DNA of 64,000 nt from Domibacillus sp. DTU_2020_1001157_1_SI_ALB_TIR_016 (GTDB taxonomy: Bacteria; Bacillota; Bacilli; Bacillales; Domibacillaceae). This document shows positions 50,932-59,269 of this stretch, in pieces; position 1 is the first letter of the stretch; every line of letters starts with the position of its first letter. Position numbers and translations under genes: made by a program. The DNA lies in NCBI RefSeq assembly GCF_032341995.1, contig NZ_CP135439.1, positions 744,001 through 808,000 of the forward strand, written 5' to 3'. A model generated the notes under the pieces. That model was given only the letters and a program-made list of their open reading frames with translations, did not search any database and had not been told where the DNA came from.

Positions 50932-52074
50932 ATGCCAGAACAAAGAAGGATGGAAAGACGAAAGCGCCGCCGGCTGAAACGCTGGGTCAGAGTGTCGCTT
51001 TTCGGCTTATGTTTAGCTGTTGCTGCAGCTGTTGCATTAAATATAATGGTGACGAAAGAACAGGCACAAGGGGTGCCAAAAGGTATTTTGGATGAGGCGA
51101 CAGCTTCTCAAAAAGAAACGCCGCCTGTATCGATTACAGTGAGTGTAGCAGGAGATTTTACACTCGGAACGGATGAGACATTTACATATGCCGGGTCATT
51201 TCCAGATGAAGCAGAACGGAATGGCTTAGCTCATTTTACAAAAGGGCTGAACGGTATTTTCGAGCGCGATGACTTGACAACGGTAAACCTGGAGACGACG
51301 CTGACCGAAGCGGCAGAAAAAGCAGAAAAAAAATTCCGCTTTAAAGGAGATCCGGAATATACGCAGATTTTAACGGATGCCGGTATAGAAGCAGTAAATG
51401 TGGCCAACAATCATATTTTTGATTACCTGGAGCAAGGGTATGAAGATACAAAGGCGAATTTAAAAGCAGCGAACATCGGCTTTTTTGGTTATGAAGATTC
51501 CTTTTTAACAGAAGTGAAGGGTGTGAAAGTCGGTGCGCTCGGCTATGAAGGCTGGGCCGATACAGCGGAGATCCGCGATCAGATGGAAAAGGATATTGCA
51601 CAGATGCGGGAAAAGGGCGCGGCGATCGTGATCGTTCATTTTCATTGGGGAGTGGAGAGAAGCTACGTGCCGGAAGAATCGCAGAAGACACTGGGGCGAT
51701 TTGCGGTCGATGCCGGGGCTGACCTTGTTGTAGGGCATCATCCGCATGTGGTGCAGGGAATTGAAGAATATAACGGTAAATTCATTGTTTACAGTCTTGG
51801 TAACTTTATGTTTGGCGGAAATCGCAATCCGTCCGATAAAGACACGTATGTGTTCCAGCAGACGTTTGAAGTAAAAGATGGAAAGCTGACAGATGGAAAA
51901 GATATTAATGTGGTGCCTTTCTCCATTTCTTCACGAACAGATCGGAATGATTACCAGCCGACTCTGCTTCAAGGAGCAGAGCGGGAACGGGTAATAGAAA
52001 AGATTCTAGATGTATCCCGTCAAATTCAGCCAGCCAATTGGGTACAATATATGAAAAATGAGCCGTCCAATTAG
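50932..52074 (+). CDS. CapA/PgsA-like metallophosphatase-fold membrane protein
   Basis: This 380-residue protein has a basic cytoplasmic N-terminus, one membrane helix (VSLFGLCLAVAAAVALNIMV) and an extracellular CapA domain of the calcineurin-like fold. Typical blocks are AGDFTLGTDE, NLETTLT, NVANNHIFDY, VIVHFHWGVERS, GHHPHVVQGIE and YSLGNFMFGG. CapA homologues take part in poly-gamma-glutamate synthesis, but stand-alone members with no CapB/CapC neighbours, as here, have unknown roles. TATAAT at 50892-50897 is a likely -10. Confidence 0.8.
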   Translation: MPEQRRMERRKRRRLKRWVRVSLFGLCLAVAAAVALNIMVTKEQAQGVPKGILDEATASQKETPPVSITVSVAGDFTLGTDETFTYAGSFPDEAERNGLAHFTKGLNGIFERDDLTTVNLETTLTEAAEKAEKKFRFKGDPEYTQILTDAGIEAVNVANNHIFDYLEQGYEDTKANLKAANIGFFGYEDSFLTEVKGVKVGALGYEGWADTAEIRDQMEKDIAQMREKGAAIVIVHFHWGVERSYVPEESQKTLGRFAVDAGADLVVGHHPHVVQGIEEYNGKFIVYSLGNFMFGGNRNPSDKDTYVFQQTFEVKDGKLTDGKDINVVPFSISSRTDRNDYQPTLLQGAERERVIEKILDVSRQIQPANWVQYMKNEPSN

Positions 52075-52090
52075 GGGACGGTTTTTTTTG
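52063..52090 (+). terminator. Terminator overlapping the CapA-like gene stop
   Basis: CCGTCC pairs with GGACGG around AATTAGG, followed by eight Ts; the stem includes the stop codon region. Confidence 0.85.
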
Positions 52091-52099
52091 ATAAAAAAG

Positions 52100-52125
52100 G
52101 TTTAAAGAAGGGCATAGGAAGGTAT
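52100..52125 (+). promoter_or_regulatory. SigB-like promoter before the Sda-like gene
   Basis: GTTTAA at 52100-52105 and AGGTAT at 52120-52125 are 14 bp apart, matching the SigB consensus (GTTTAA-N13-15-GGGTAT) at 11 of 12 bases. Confidence 0.55.
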
Positions 52126-52158
52126 ATGTTCCTTTAGAAAAGGGGGAAGCGTTTAACA

Positions 52159-52299
52159 ATGAAAGAGCAAACGGATGAGTTTATTGTGGAAGCGTATAAA
52201 AAAGCAGTGGAACTGGATTTGGATCACGATTTTCTCTTGCTGCTCGAAGAAGAGCTTGAGCGCAGAGAGTTAGACATACATAGAGAAAAAGTATATTAA
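52159..52299 (+). CDS. sda: Sda-like sporulation checkpoint peptide (46 aa)
   Basis: The 46-residue product contains TDEFIVEAYKKAVELDLDHD and continues FLLLLEEELERREL. The pattern of LSDE-like start, ES/EAY-K-A, L-D--FI-LLE-E--RR is that of Sda, the helical-hairpin inhibitor of sporulation kinases that couples sporulation to DNA replication status. Length also matches (46-52 residues). AAAAGGGGGAAG precedes the ATG. The SigB-like promoter is unusual, since B. subtilis sda is controlled by DnaA. No DnaA boxes were seen in the short upstream region. Confidence 0.78.
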   Translation: MKEQTDEFIVEAYKKAVELDLDHDFLLLLEEELERRELDIHREKVY

Positions 52300-52334
52300 A
52301 AAAGGGTATCTCATGAGGAGACACCCTTTTTTGT
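52298..52334. terminator. Bidirectional terminator between sda-like and GNAT genes
   Basis: AAAAAAGGGT pairs with ACCCTTTTTT with an inner partly paired TCTC/GAG region; A and T runs flank it. Confidence 0.75.
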
Positions 52335-53330
52335 TTGTCCGCATTTTCGCTGCATCCTTTTCGTATGCCAGCTATGACCTGAAAAGTTTTCTTCGTATTC
52401 TTCTACAAAGGAAAAACCGTTCGTTTCGTAAAATCGCTCCCCGGACACGTTGCCGCTTTCTACCTCAGCAGTTATAGAGCAGGGTTTAGATAAATGATTG
52501 ATCATTTCATCCAGCAGCCGTGTGCCGATCCCTTGCCTCTGGGCATCCGGATAAAGATAGATCGCCTGCAAACTGGCATTTGGCCCTTCTTGTACGGCGT
52601 TTGCAAACCCAACCACCTGCCCGCCGCATTCCGCCACAAAAAACAAGCTCTGGAACCGCTCCTTAAGCTGGTTTACCGCAAAAGCGCGATCCAAAAAAGC
52701 ATCCTGCACAGGCCGTGGAATGATCTTTTCATATGTATCATGCCAGGCAGCCCGTGCGACAGCCTGGACGGCTGAAATGTCTTCGGTATTCGCCGGGCGG
52801 ACGAGCGGGAAATCTGCCCGGTACACAACGTTTAACAGGCAGGGCTGTCCTTCTTTTTTTTCAAGCGCTGCATGTACGTCCGGGTAATCCGCTTCGACGT
52901 TCCATGTAATAAACGGCAGTTTTTTTTGTGCGGCCTGTGATCGTTTGTTCACAAGACGCGCACCGATAAAAACGCGGTTAAGGCCCAGTTCTGCAAAAGC
53001 TGTCTGTAAAATAGCGTATTTAGAAGCCCTATTATAGCCCTGTCCCCAATATTCGTATCCAATCCATGTGCCGAGACTGCATGAGCCGCTTTCCCGGTCA
53101 ATGAACATTAAAGTGGTAATGCCGATTAGTTCACCGTCTTCATTGATTATCGCCCGTGACACTGTTTTTCCTTCCAGCTCTTCCGCCATCACTGCCTGCA
53201 AAAAGTCAATCGTGTCATGGACTGTATTTACTTGCAGGCCGAGCGCTTCCTTTATCTCGGGCGCAGAAGTCAGCGTGAAAATTCGGTCTGCATTCGTTAA
53301 GCTGTGCGGCTGCAAGGTGATTTTTTTCAT
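52311..53330 (-). CDS. Tandem GNAT acetyltransferase
   Basis: This 339-residue protein contains two acetyltransferase domains. The first (about residues 1-175) is RimJ/RimL-like with LGTWIGYEYWGQGYNRASK and LNRVFIGARLVNKRSQAAQKK. The second (about 175-325) is a classic GNAT with LQAIYLYPDAQRQGIGTRLLDEMI and SGERFYETNGFSFVEE. Each has an acetyl-CoA loop, though that of the first is less canonical. Fusion of the two types is uncommon. Substrates are unknown. It overlaps the upstream nucleotidyltransferase gene by four bases. Confidence 0.8.
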   Translation of the reverse strand: MKKITLQPHSLTNADRIFTLTSAPEIKEALGLQVNTVHDTIDFLQAVMAEELEGKTVSRAIINEDGELIGITTLMFIDRESGSCSLGTWIGYEYWGQGYNRASKYAILQTAFAELGLNRVFIGARLVNKRSQAAQKKLPFITWNVEADYPDVHAALEKKEGQPCLLNVVYRADFPLVRPANTEDISAVQAVARAAWHDTYEKIIPRPVQDAFLDRAFAVNQLKERFQSLFFVAECGGQVVGFANAVQEGPNASLQAIYLYPDAQRQGIGTRLLDEMINHLSKPCSITAEVESGNVSGERFYETNGFSFVEEYEENFSGHSWHTKRMQRKCGQTKKGVSS

Positions 53331-54115
53331 TCAATCCACACCTCCTTCAATGTTTGGCGGAACAAATCGTTTAACCGTTCTGTTGGATTCTCCGAGGGCT
53401 GCTTGAGGGACGCAGCACGGCTTCGAAGCTCTTCTATCTCCCGTTCAAGAAATGCGTCTATGAGGGTGATGCCAGATCCACCGTTTCCCTCTTCGTCCGC
53501 AGTTTTTCGTGCGGCAAGCTGCTGGATGGCCGTCATTAGGGCTTTATCTTTGATCAGCGCGTCCAGCAGGGAACCGAGCGGAAAAGGAGGGATAGTCTGC
53601 CGCTCAGCAATCCACTTAGCTGCGAGCACCGGGCGCAGGATATAAAAATATTGTTTAAGTTTGCTGTTTTCTTTTTTGTGCACAGCCCGGTAGTTGCTGG
53701 CTGCCATATTGATGTAATGATGCATACAGGAAACCGGTGAAAACACGCTGCTGCTCATTTGTCTCATCTGCCCGGCGGTTTGGTACGGTTCTTTATATGC
53801 AATATCGGAGAACAGCCATTCCAAAAGCAGCGGATTGGATTTACGAAACAGCTTAAGTGTCTTGGTCAGGTCCCAGCCGCTTACATCAAGCTCATTATGA
53901 ATCGGGCGTTCAATCACGTCACGTTTTTTTCCGACACCTATAGGGTCAATACTGAGATACACTTCTGGGCGGTGTATATAAAAAAAGCGAACATCCCAGT
54001 CGCTGTTCGGAGACGGAAACCCCCATGCCCGGCTCCCTGATTCACAGGCGTACAGTACCTTCACATCGTATTCCTGTTCAATGCTCCGTAATGCTGCCAA
54101 AATCTCCTTTTCCAT
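53327..54115 (-). CDS. Predicted nucleotidyltransferase, YcgL/RlaP type
   Basis: This 262-residue protein has the polymerase-beta-like nucleotidyltransferase signature ESGSRAWGFPSPNSDWDVRFFYIH (G-S-x-x-W/Y-G then two Asp), and a third acidic residue in ELDVSGWDLTKTLKL. This is the pattern of YcgL/RlaP proteins, proposed to act in RNA repair or nucleotide transfer. The remainder is helical. AAAGGATGG sits upstream of the start. It is co-transcribed with the tandem GNAT gene. Confidence 0.78.
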   Translation of the reverse strand: MEKEILAALRSIEQEYDVKVLYACESGSRAWGFPSPNSDWDVRFFYIHRPEVYLSIDPIGVGKKRDVIERPIHNELDVSGWDLTKTLKLFRKSNPLLLEWLFSDIAYKEPYQTAGQMRQMSSSVFSPVSCMHHYINMAASNYRAVHKKENSKLKQYFYILRPVLAAKWIAERQTIPPFPLGSLLDALIKDKALMTAIQQLAARKTADEEGNGGSGITLIDAFLEREIEELRSRAASLKQPSENPTERLNDLFRQTLKEVWIE

Positions 54116-54207
54116 CCTTTTACACCTCCGTTTGCGGTAGTGTACTCGCTTTTTCGACTATTGTAAACCTCAAGATGGGGTAAAGACGTAAAAAAGGAGG
54201 AAAAAAG

Positions 54208-54683
54208 ATGATTGCCATTACACATGTAGGGCTTGCGGTGCCAGATTTGGAGAAAGCGGTTGATTGGTATGAGAAGACCCTCGGATTTGAGCTCATTGCC
54301 GGACCGTATTTATTTGATGCGTAGGAAGAAGAAAAGCCTAATATGACACAGGATCTACAGGGGCAGCACATAAAGAGGATGAAAAATGCCCACTTAACAG
54401 CTGGAAATGGGGTAGGGCTGGAGCTGTTCGAATTTATCGAGCCGAGGATGGAACGAAGAGAACCGGAGGGATACCACACCGGATTTTTTCATCTTTGTCT
54501 GATAGTAGATGATGTGGATGCGGCCGCCGAACGAATTGAAGAGGGGGGAGGGAAGCGGATCAGCCAAAAGTGGAACACCCGCCCCGGCAAGCCGTACTTT
54601 TTACAGTACTGCCAGGACCCTTTGGCAACACCATTGAGCTGTACAGCCATAGTACGGAACTGATGTATGGAAACCGGGATTGA
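54208..54683 (+). pseudogene. VOC/glyoxalase-family gene broken by a stop and a frameshift
   Basis: Behind AAAAAAGGAGGAAAA, ATG 54208 opens ITHVGLAVPDLEKAVDWYEKTLGF, a typical VOC start. An in-frame TAG at 54322-54324 interrupts it. The frame resumes as HLTAGNGVGLELFEF and FHLCLIVDDVDAAAERI. Near 54624 one base is missing, because the expected end (DP-GNTIELYSHSTELMYGNRD) continues only in the next frame to TGA 54681-54683. The ribosome site and both halves are intact, so inactivation is recent. A strong terminator follows. Confidence 0.85.
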
Positions 54684-54686
54684 CGA

Positions 54687-54725
54687 AAAGCGCTTGTGCC
54701 AATAGGGCACGGGCGTTTTTCTTTT
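54687..54725 (+). terminator. Terminator after the VOC pseudogene
   Basis: AAAGCGC and GTGCC arms pair with GGCAC and GCGTTT with small internal loops, followed by TTTTCTTTT. Confidence 0.75.
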
Positions 54726-54741
54726 ACAAAAAACAGGTTGC

Positions 54742-54775
54742 TTTTCACCGTTCTTTCACCAACGCGGTTTACACT
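54742..54775 (+). promoter_or_regulatory. Glycosyltransferase operon promoter with 11-bp-phased TTTTCAC repeats
   Basis: TTTTCACC at 54742-54749 and CTTTCACC at 54753-54760 start 11 bp apart, and TACACT (54770-54775) follows 9 bp later. The predicted transcript starts about 30 bases before the ATG. Confidence 0.68.
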
Positions 54776-54811
54776 TCAGAATATCGAAAGAAAAAATGGA
54801 GTGTGAAGAGA

Positions 54812-56764
54812 ATGAAGAAACGGTTTGATCCATGGCTGGCGTCGATTTTAGCGCTGTCAGCGATATTGAATTTTTATAACATAGGGTCATCAGGGTCCAA
54901 TTCGTATTATACGGCGGCTGTAAAAAGCATGACGACCAATTGGAAGTCGTTTTTCTACGCGTCATTGGACTCAGGCAATTTTATTACGGTGGATAAGCCG
55001 CCGGTCGCCCTTTGGGTTCAAGCGATCAGCGCGAAAATTTTTGGCGTGAGTGACTGGAGCGTGCTGCTTCCGGAAGCGATCGCCGGTGTATTATCCGTTT
55101 TTGTTTTATATACGATTGTCAAACCCGTATTTGGTGTGAAAACCGCACGCTGGGCCGGGCTTGTGCTGGCGGTAACGCCAATCTTCGTTGCGGTAACACG
55201 GACGAACAATACAGATGCGATGCTGATTTTAACACTGCTTTTTGCTGTATGGGCGCTCATGAAGTCGGTTCAGCAAAAAAAATTCAGCTGGCTGCTCCTT
55301 TCCATGGTGTTGATCGGGATCGGCTTTAACATTAAAATGCTGCAGGCGTACATGGTGGTACCGGCTTTTTATCTTTTTTATTTAATCGCTGCGCAGCACA
55401 ACTGGAAAAAACGAATCGTTCACTTGATTATAGCAACAGTCGTTTTATTGGGTGTTTCTGTTTCCTATGCGACAGCGGTGCAGCTGACGCCGGAAGAGAA
55501 CCGTCCCTATATCGGCGGAAGCCAGACAAACTCAGTGCTGGAGCTGGCATTTGGCTATAACGGGATTCAGCGGTTGACCGGGGACCAATCAAAAAGCGGT
55601 GGTACCGATGATAAATCCGGCAGCTTACTGAATAACAACTCTTCCCAGGGAGCCGGCGGGGAAGATATTGGCGAAGCAGGTGTTCTGCGTTTGTTCTCAG
55701 ATTCAATGTCTGGACAGTCGAGCTGGCTGCTTCCATTTGTTCTGTTCGGTTTAATCGGAATGGCGGTATCGATCAAGCGTCAAAGAGCACTTACGATGCA
55801 GCATAAATTCGCTATTTTCTGGCTGGCATGGCTGCTTCCGATGATGGGCTTTTTTAGCATCGCAAGCTTTTACCATCGCTACTATTTAAGCATGATGGGA
55901 CCGGCTGTTGCGGCTTTAACAGCCATTGGCGGCGCGGTGCTGTGGGGACTGTACAAAGAGAAAAAGAACTGGAGCCGCCTGCTGTTTCCAATAGCGCTGC
56001 TGGCCACATTCGCTTTTGAAGCATACGTACTTTATCAAAATATTGACTCGATTCAGCCGTGGCTGATCGGCGGAGTGCTGGCTCTCGGATTGATTGTCTG
56101 CATCCTGCTGATTCTTACAACAAAATATGCCCATCATGTCCGGACAGCAGCGATGCTGGGGCTGCTTTTAATGCCAGCTTACTGGGCGGTCATACCCGTT
56201 ATGGCGGGTACGACAAACAGCATCATGCCAACCGCCGGACCTGCTACAGCAGGCGGACCGGGCGGCGGCGTATTCGCTGACCGAGGTATGGCGATGGCAG
56301 CAGACGGTGAACGTCCGGAGATGCCGGAAGGAATGGAAATGCCTCAAGATGGTGAAATGCCAGATGGAATGGAGCCTCCTGACGGGACAGATGAAAACAG
56401 TTCAGACGGCCGCGGCGGCAGTATGGGCAGAGAGATGAGCGAAGAGCTGATCAGCTACTTGGAAGAAAACAATACAGGCGAAACCTACTTAGTTGCAGTG
56501 CAAAATGCGAATTCTGCTGCCAGCATTATTTTGGATACGGATCACACAGCCTTGGCTATGGGAGGATTTGGCGGCTCCGATCCAGCTATGACGGTTGAAA
56601 AACTGGAAGAAATGACAGCCAGCGGAGAAGTGAAATTTTTCATGACATCAGGCGGCGGACCGGGCGGCGGCCAAAATAGTGAAGTAACCGAATGGATTCA
56701 AGAGCATTGCAAGGAAGTCACATCTGATGACTGGAGCGGTTTATATGTTTATGAAGGAGCGTGA
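54812..56764 (+). CDS. ykcB: GT39/PMT-family membrane glycosyltransferase, YkcB-like
   Basis: This 650-residue protein has about a dozen membrane helices and the GT39/ArnT-like first loop with acidic and DKPP residues (NFITVDKPPVALWVQAISAKIFG). A Ser/Gly-rich stretch (SKSGGTDDKSG) sits in an outer loop. The C-terminal third is a soluble extracellular domain rich in Met/Gly/Pro (MPEGMEMPQDGEMPDGMEP). It probably transfers a sugar from a polyprenyl-phosphate donor made by the next gene onto envelope polymers or proteins. The ATG at 54812 is used because upstream in-frame codons precede the promoter. In B. subtilis ykcB and ykcC lie next to htrA. Confidence 0.82.
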   Translation: MKKRFDPWLASILALSAILNFYNIGSSGSNSYYTAAVKSMTTNWKSFFYASLDSGNFITVDKPPVALWVQAISAKIFGVSDWSVLLPEAIAGVLSVFVLYTIVKPVFGVKTARWAGLVLAVTPIFVAVTRTNNTDAMLILTLLFAVWALMKSVQQKKFSWLLLSMVLIGIGFNIKMLQAYMVVPAFYLFYLIAAQHNWKKRIVHLIIATVVLLGVSVSYATAVQLTPEENRPYIGGSQTNSVLELAFGYNGIQRLTGDQSKSGGTDDKSGSLLNNNSSQGAGGEDIGEAGVLRLFSDSMSGQSSWLLPFVLFGLIGMAVSIKRQRALTMQHKFAIFWLAWLLPMMGFFSIASFYHRYYLSMMGPAVAALTAIGGAVLWGLYKEKKNWSRLLFPIALLATFAFEAYVLYQNIDSIQPWLIGGVLALGLIVCILLILTTKYAHHVRTAAMLGLLLMPAYWAVIPVMAGTTNSIMPTAGPATAGGPGGGVFADRGMAMAADGERPEMPEGMEMPQDGEMPDGMEPPDGTDENSSDGRGGSMGREMSEELISYLEENNTGETYLVAVQNANSAASIILDTDHTALAMGGFGGSDPAMTVEKLEEMTASGEVKFFMTSGGGPGGGQNSEVTEWIQEHCKEVTSDDWSGLYVYEGA

Positions 56765-56768
56765 GGAT

Positions 56769-57734
56769 ATGAAATACTCCATTATTATCCCAGTGTACAA
56801 TGAAGAATTAGTGATCCGTGAAACATACAGTCGCCTTAAAACAGTAATGGATCAGGCAGACGGTTCGTATGAGCTGCTGTTTGTGAACGACGGCAGCCAG
56901 GATGCGACCATTGATATTTTAAAAGAGATTGCGGTGCAGGACCGCCACGTGAAATATCTTGATTTCTCTCGTAATTTCGGACACCAGATTGCGATTACAG
57001 CCGGCATGGATCATGCTGCCGGCTCCGCGATCGTGGTGATTGATGCTGATTTACAGGATCCGCCGGAGCTTATTCTAGACATGATTGAGAAATGGAAAGA
57101 AGGCTATGATGTTGTGTACGCCAAGCGGACAAAGCGCAAAGGAGAGACCTTTTTCAAAAAACAAACCGCGAAAATGTTTTATCGGCTGCTGCGGGCGTCT
57201 ACCGATATCGATATTCCGCTCGATACCGGTGATTTCCGCCTGCTCGACCGGAAAGTATGCGATCAGCTGAAGGGCATGAAAGAACAAAGCCGCTTTGTCC
57301 GAGGTCTTGTCAGCTGGGTTGGCTTTAAACAAACCGCGATTGAATATGAACGAGACGAACGGCTGGCTGGCGAAACAAAATACCCGCTCAAAAAAATGCT
57401 GAAGTTTTCAATAGACGGCATCACCTCTTTTTCTTATAAACCGCTGAAGCTGGCAAGCCTGCTTGGCGTCATGCTGTCAGCAGCAAGCTCACTGGCTATT
57501 TTGATCGTCTTGTATCAGCGCTTGTTTACAGACACAACGACTCCGGGGTGGTCATCCTTACTGCTGACAATGCTGTTTTTCAACGGTGTCATCCTGATTA
57601 TGCTGGGCGTCATTGGAGAATATATCGGCCGCATTTACGACGAAGCAAAAAACCGGCCGCTGTATATTTTGCGTGACAGCCGCCAATCCGAACATGAAAG
57701 CGACGTTGTGACCCGCTATGCGAAATTTAAATAA
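56769..57734 (+). CDS. ykcC: GT2 polyprenyl-phosphate glycosyltransferase, YkcC-like
   Basis: This 321-residue protein has a GT2 domain (YSIIIPVYNEE, FVNDGSQDAT, DADLQDPPELI, TGDFRLLDRK) and two C-terminal membrane helices. This is the layout of dolichol/undecaprenyl-phosphate glucosyl- or mannosyltransferases such as GtrB/DPM1. It charges the lipid carrier for the GT39 enzyme upstream. The ATG at 56769 follows GGAGCGTGAGG. Its end overlaps the GtrA-like gene by 17 bases. Confidence 0.87.
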   Translation: MKYSIIIPVYNEELVIRETYSRLKTVMDQADGSYELLFVNDGSQDATIDILKEIAVQDRHVKYLDFSRNFGHQIAITAGMDHAAGSAIVVIDADLQDPPELILDMIEKWKEGYDVVYAKRTKRKGETFFKKQTAKMFYRLLRASTDIDIPLDTGDFRLLDRKVCDQLKGMKEQSRFVRGLVSWVGFKQTAIEYERDERLAGETKYPLKKMLKFSIDGITSFSYKPLKLASLLGVMLSAASSLAILIVLYQRLFTDTTTPGWSSLLLTMLFFNGVILIMLGVIGEYIGRIYDEAKNRPLYILRDSRQSEHESDVVTRYAKFK

Positions 57735-58104
57735 AATAATGAAATTTGGGATTGTAGGCGTATTAAATACAGCGATCGATATGCTTCTTTTTTTCACGCT
57801 TTGGTCGGTTGGTATGCCGTACTTGTTAGCACAAGTACTATCCTACAGTGCAGGCACACTCAACAGTTTCGTCTGGAACCGGTCATGGACGTTTAAAGCA
57901 AGCGGGCAAACAAATATGGAGGAGATAACAAAGTTTATTCTTCTGAATACAATTGCTCTTTGTATGTCGACGTTTCTGCTATCCCTTTTAAGCGGGCAGC
58001 CGCTTTTTGTTAGTAAAACCATCGCCACACTCAGCGGCCTGTCCGTCACGTTTTTCGGCAGCCGTTTCTGGGTGTTCAGGCAGCAAAGGAGAAAATCAAT
58101 ATGA
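57718..58104 (+). CDS. GtrA-family membrane protein
   Basis: This 128-residue protein with four membrane helices shows MKFGIVGVLNTAIDMLLFF at the start and SFVWNRSWTFKA in the middle, the GtrA signature. GtrA proteins are thought to flip or help flip lipid-linked sugars made by GtrB-type enzymes. Its position between YkcC-like GT2 and GalU fits that job. It overlaps both neighbours, showing tight translational coupling. Confidence 0.85.
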   Translation: MRNLNKIMKFGIVGVLNTAIDMLLFFTLWSVGMPYLLAQVLSYSAGTLNSFVWNRSWTFKASGQTNMEEITKFILLNTIALCMSTFLLSLLSGQPLFVSKTIATLSGLSVTFFGSRFWVFRQQRRKSI

Positions 58105-58979
58105 CCATTAAAAAAGCCGTCATTCCAGCAGCAGGACTTGGAACAAGATTTTTGCCTGCTACGAAAGCACAGCCAAAAGAAATGCTGCCGGTTGTTGATA
58201 AGCCGGCCATTCAATATATTGTGGAAGAAGCAGTTGCCTCGGGCATCGAAAGCATTATTATTGTCACAGGGCGCAACAAAAGATCGATTGAGGATCATTT
58301 TGACCGCTCGATTGAATTGGAACAAACATTAGAGGAAAAAGGGAAGAATGAGATACTGGCAGAACTGCAGGGAATTTCGAATCTAGCTTCTATTCATTAT
58401 ATCCGGCAAAGAGAGCCTCTGGGCCTGGGACACGCTGTTCTTTCCGCCCGTCAATTTATCGGCGATGAACCGTTTGCAGTACTTTTAGGAGATGACTTAA
58501 TGATGTCTGAAAAGCCGGCGCTTCGCCAACTGATGGATGTGCACGAACAGGTGGGGACCGATGTTGTCGGCGTACAGCATGTTGCGCCGGAGGATGTAGC
58601 AAAATACGGTATTATCGCCCCTCGTGCCTGCACAGGTTCTGTGTACGAACTCGCTGATCTGGTGGAAAAACCATCTGTTGACGAAGCGCCGTCGATGATT
58701 GCGGTTATGGGCCGTTATGTGCTCAATTCATCTATTTTTCCTGTTTTAGAATCTTTAGAGCGTGGCACAGGAGGAGAGATCCAGCTGACAGATGCACTTC
58801 GGAAACAGTGTGCTGCTTCCCCGATTCATGCAGTTTTACTTGAGGGGCAGCGTTATGATATCGGCGACAAGTTCGGTTATCTGCGTGCCGGCATTGAAAT
58901 GGCGCTCAGCCGGCCGGAAATGCGCGGACCAGTGCTTGCTTATTTGGACGGGCTTCGCGGAAGAATGGCGGTTCAGTAA
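58101..58979 (+). CDS. galU: UTP-glucose-1-phosphate uridylyltransferase
   Basis: This 292-residue enzyme, the same length as Bacillus GtaB/GalU, has the signature AVIPAAGLGTRFLPATKAQPKEMLPV in two runs, VEEAVASGIESIIIVTGR, LGHAVL, VLLGDDLM and GGEIQLTDAL. It makes UDP-glucose. In this operon it would supply the donor for the GT2 enzyme and hence for lipid-linked glucose. It starts within the GtrA-like gene (ATGA overlap). It may be a second, dedicated copy besides a housekeeping gtaB elsewhere. Confidence 0.88.
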   Translation: MTIKKAVIPAAGLGTRFLPATKAQPKEMLPVVDKPAIQYIVEEAVASGIESIIIVTGRNKRSIEDHFDRSIELEQTLEEKGKNEILAELQGISNLASIHYIRQREPLGLGHAVLSARQFIGDEPFAVLLGDDLMMSEKPALRQLMDVHEQVGTDVVGVQHVAPEDVAKYGIIAPRACTGSVYELADLVEKPSVDEAPSMIAVMGRYVLNSSIFPVLESLERGTGGEIQLTDALRKQCAASPIHAVLLEGQRYDIGDKFGYLRAGIEMALSRPEMRGPVLAYLDGLRGRMAVQ

Positions 58980-59052
58980 TGAAACCACTTTTTAAAAAGG
59001 ACGTTTATACCTCATCGGACCGGGAACAGTCATAACAAAGGAGTGATATTTC

Positions 59053-59196
59053 ATGGACCATCCAAAAGAATTAACAAACAAGCAAAAGGAAAACATGAAA
59101 GAAACCCAAAAACAAGAAGCGCAAAAAACGGCTGATAAAAACCGTATGCCTGATGACCAAAATCGTTTAAAAGACACAGAGACGCGTCTTCCGTAA
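59053..59196 (+). CDS. Small hydrophilic protein (47 aa)
   Basis: The 47-residue product is rich in Lys, Gln, Asp and Asn and has no hydrophobic segment: it begins MDHPKELTNKQKENMKETQK and ends NRLKDTETRLP. AAAGGAGTG lies eight bases before the ATG and a perfect terminator follows. The composition resembles small spore or stress proteins of Bacillaceae, but I cannot name a family. Confidence 0.65.
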   Translation: MDHPKELTNKQKENMKETQKQEAQKTADKNRMPDDQNRLKDTETRLP

Positions 59197-59218
59197 AAGA
59201 AGAAAAACCGTCTGGCCG

Positions 59219-59253
59219 AAAACGATCCCCTTGTACAAGGGGATCGTTTTTTC
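59219..59253. terminator. Bidirectional terminator
   Basis: AACGATCCCCTTG and its perfect complement form a 14-bp stem, with A and T runs on both sides. It separates the 47-aa gene from the convergent epimerase gene. Confidence 0.88.
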
Positions 59254-59269
59254 ATGCTGTGGGCTTTTT

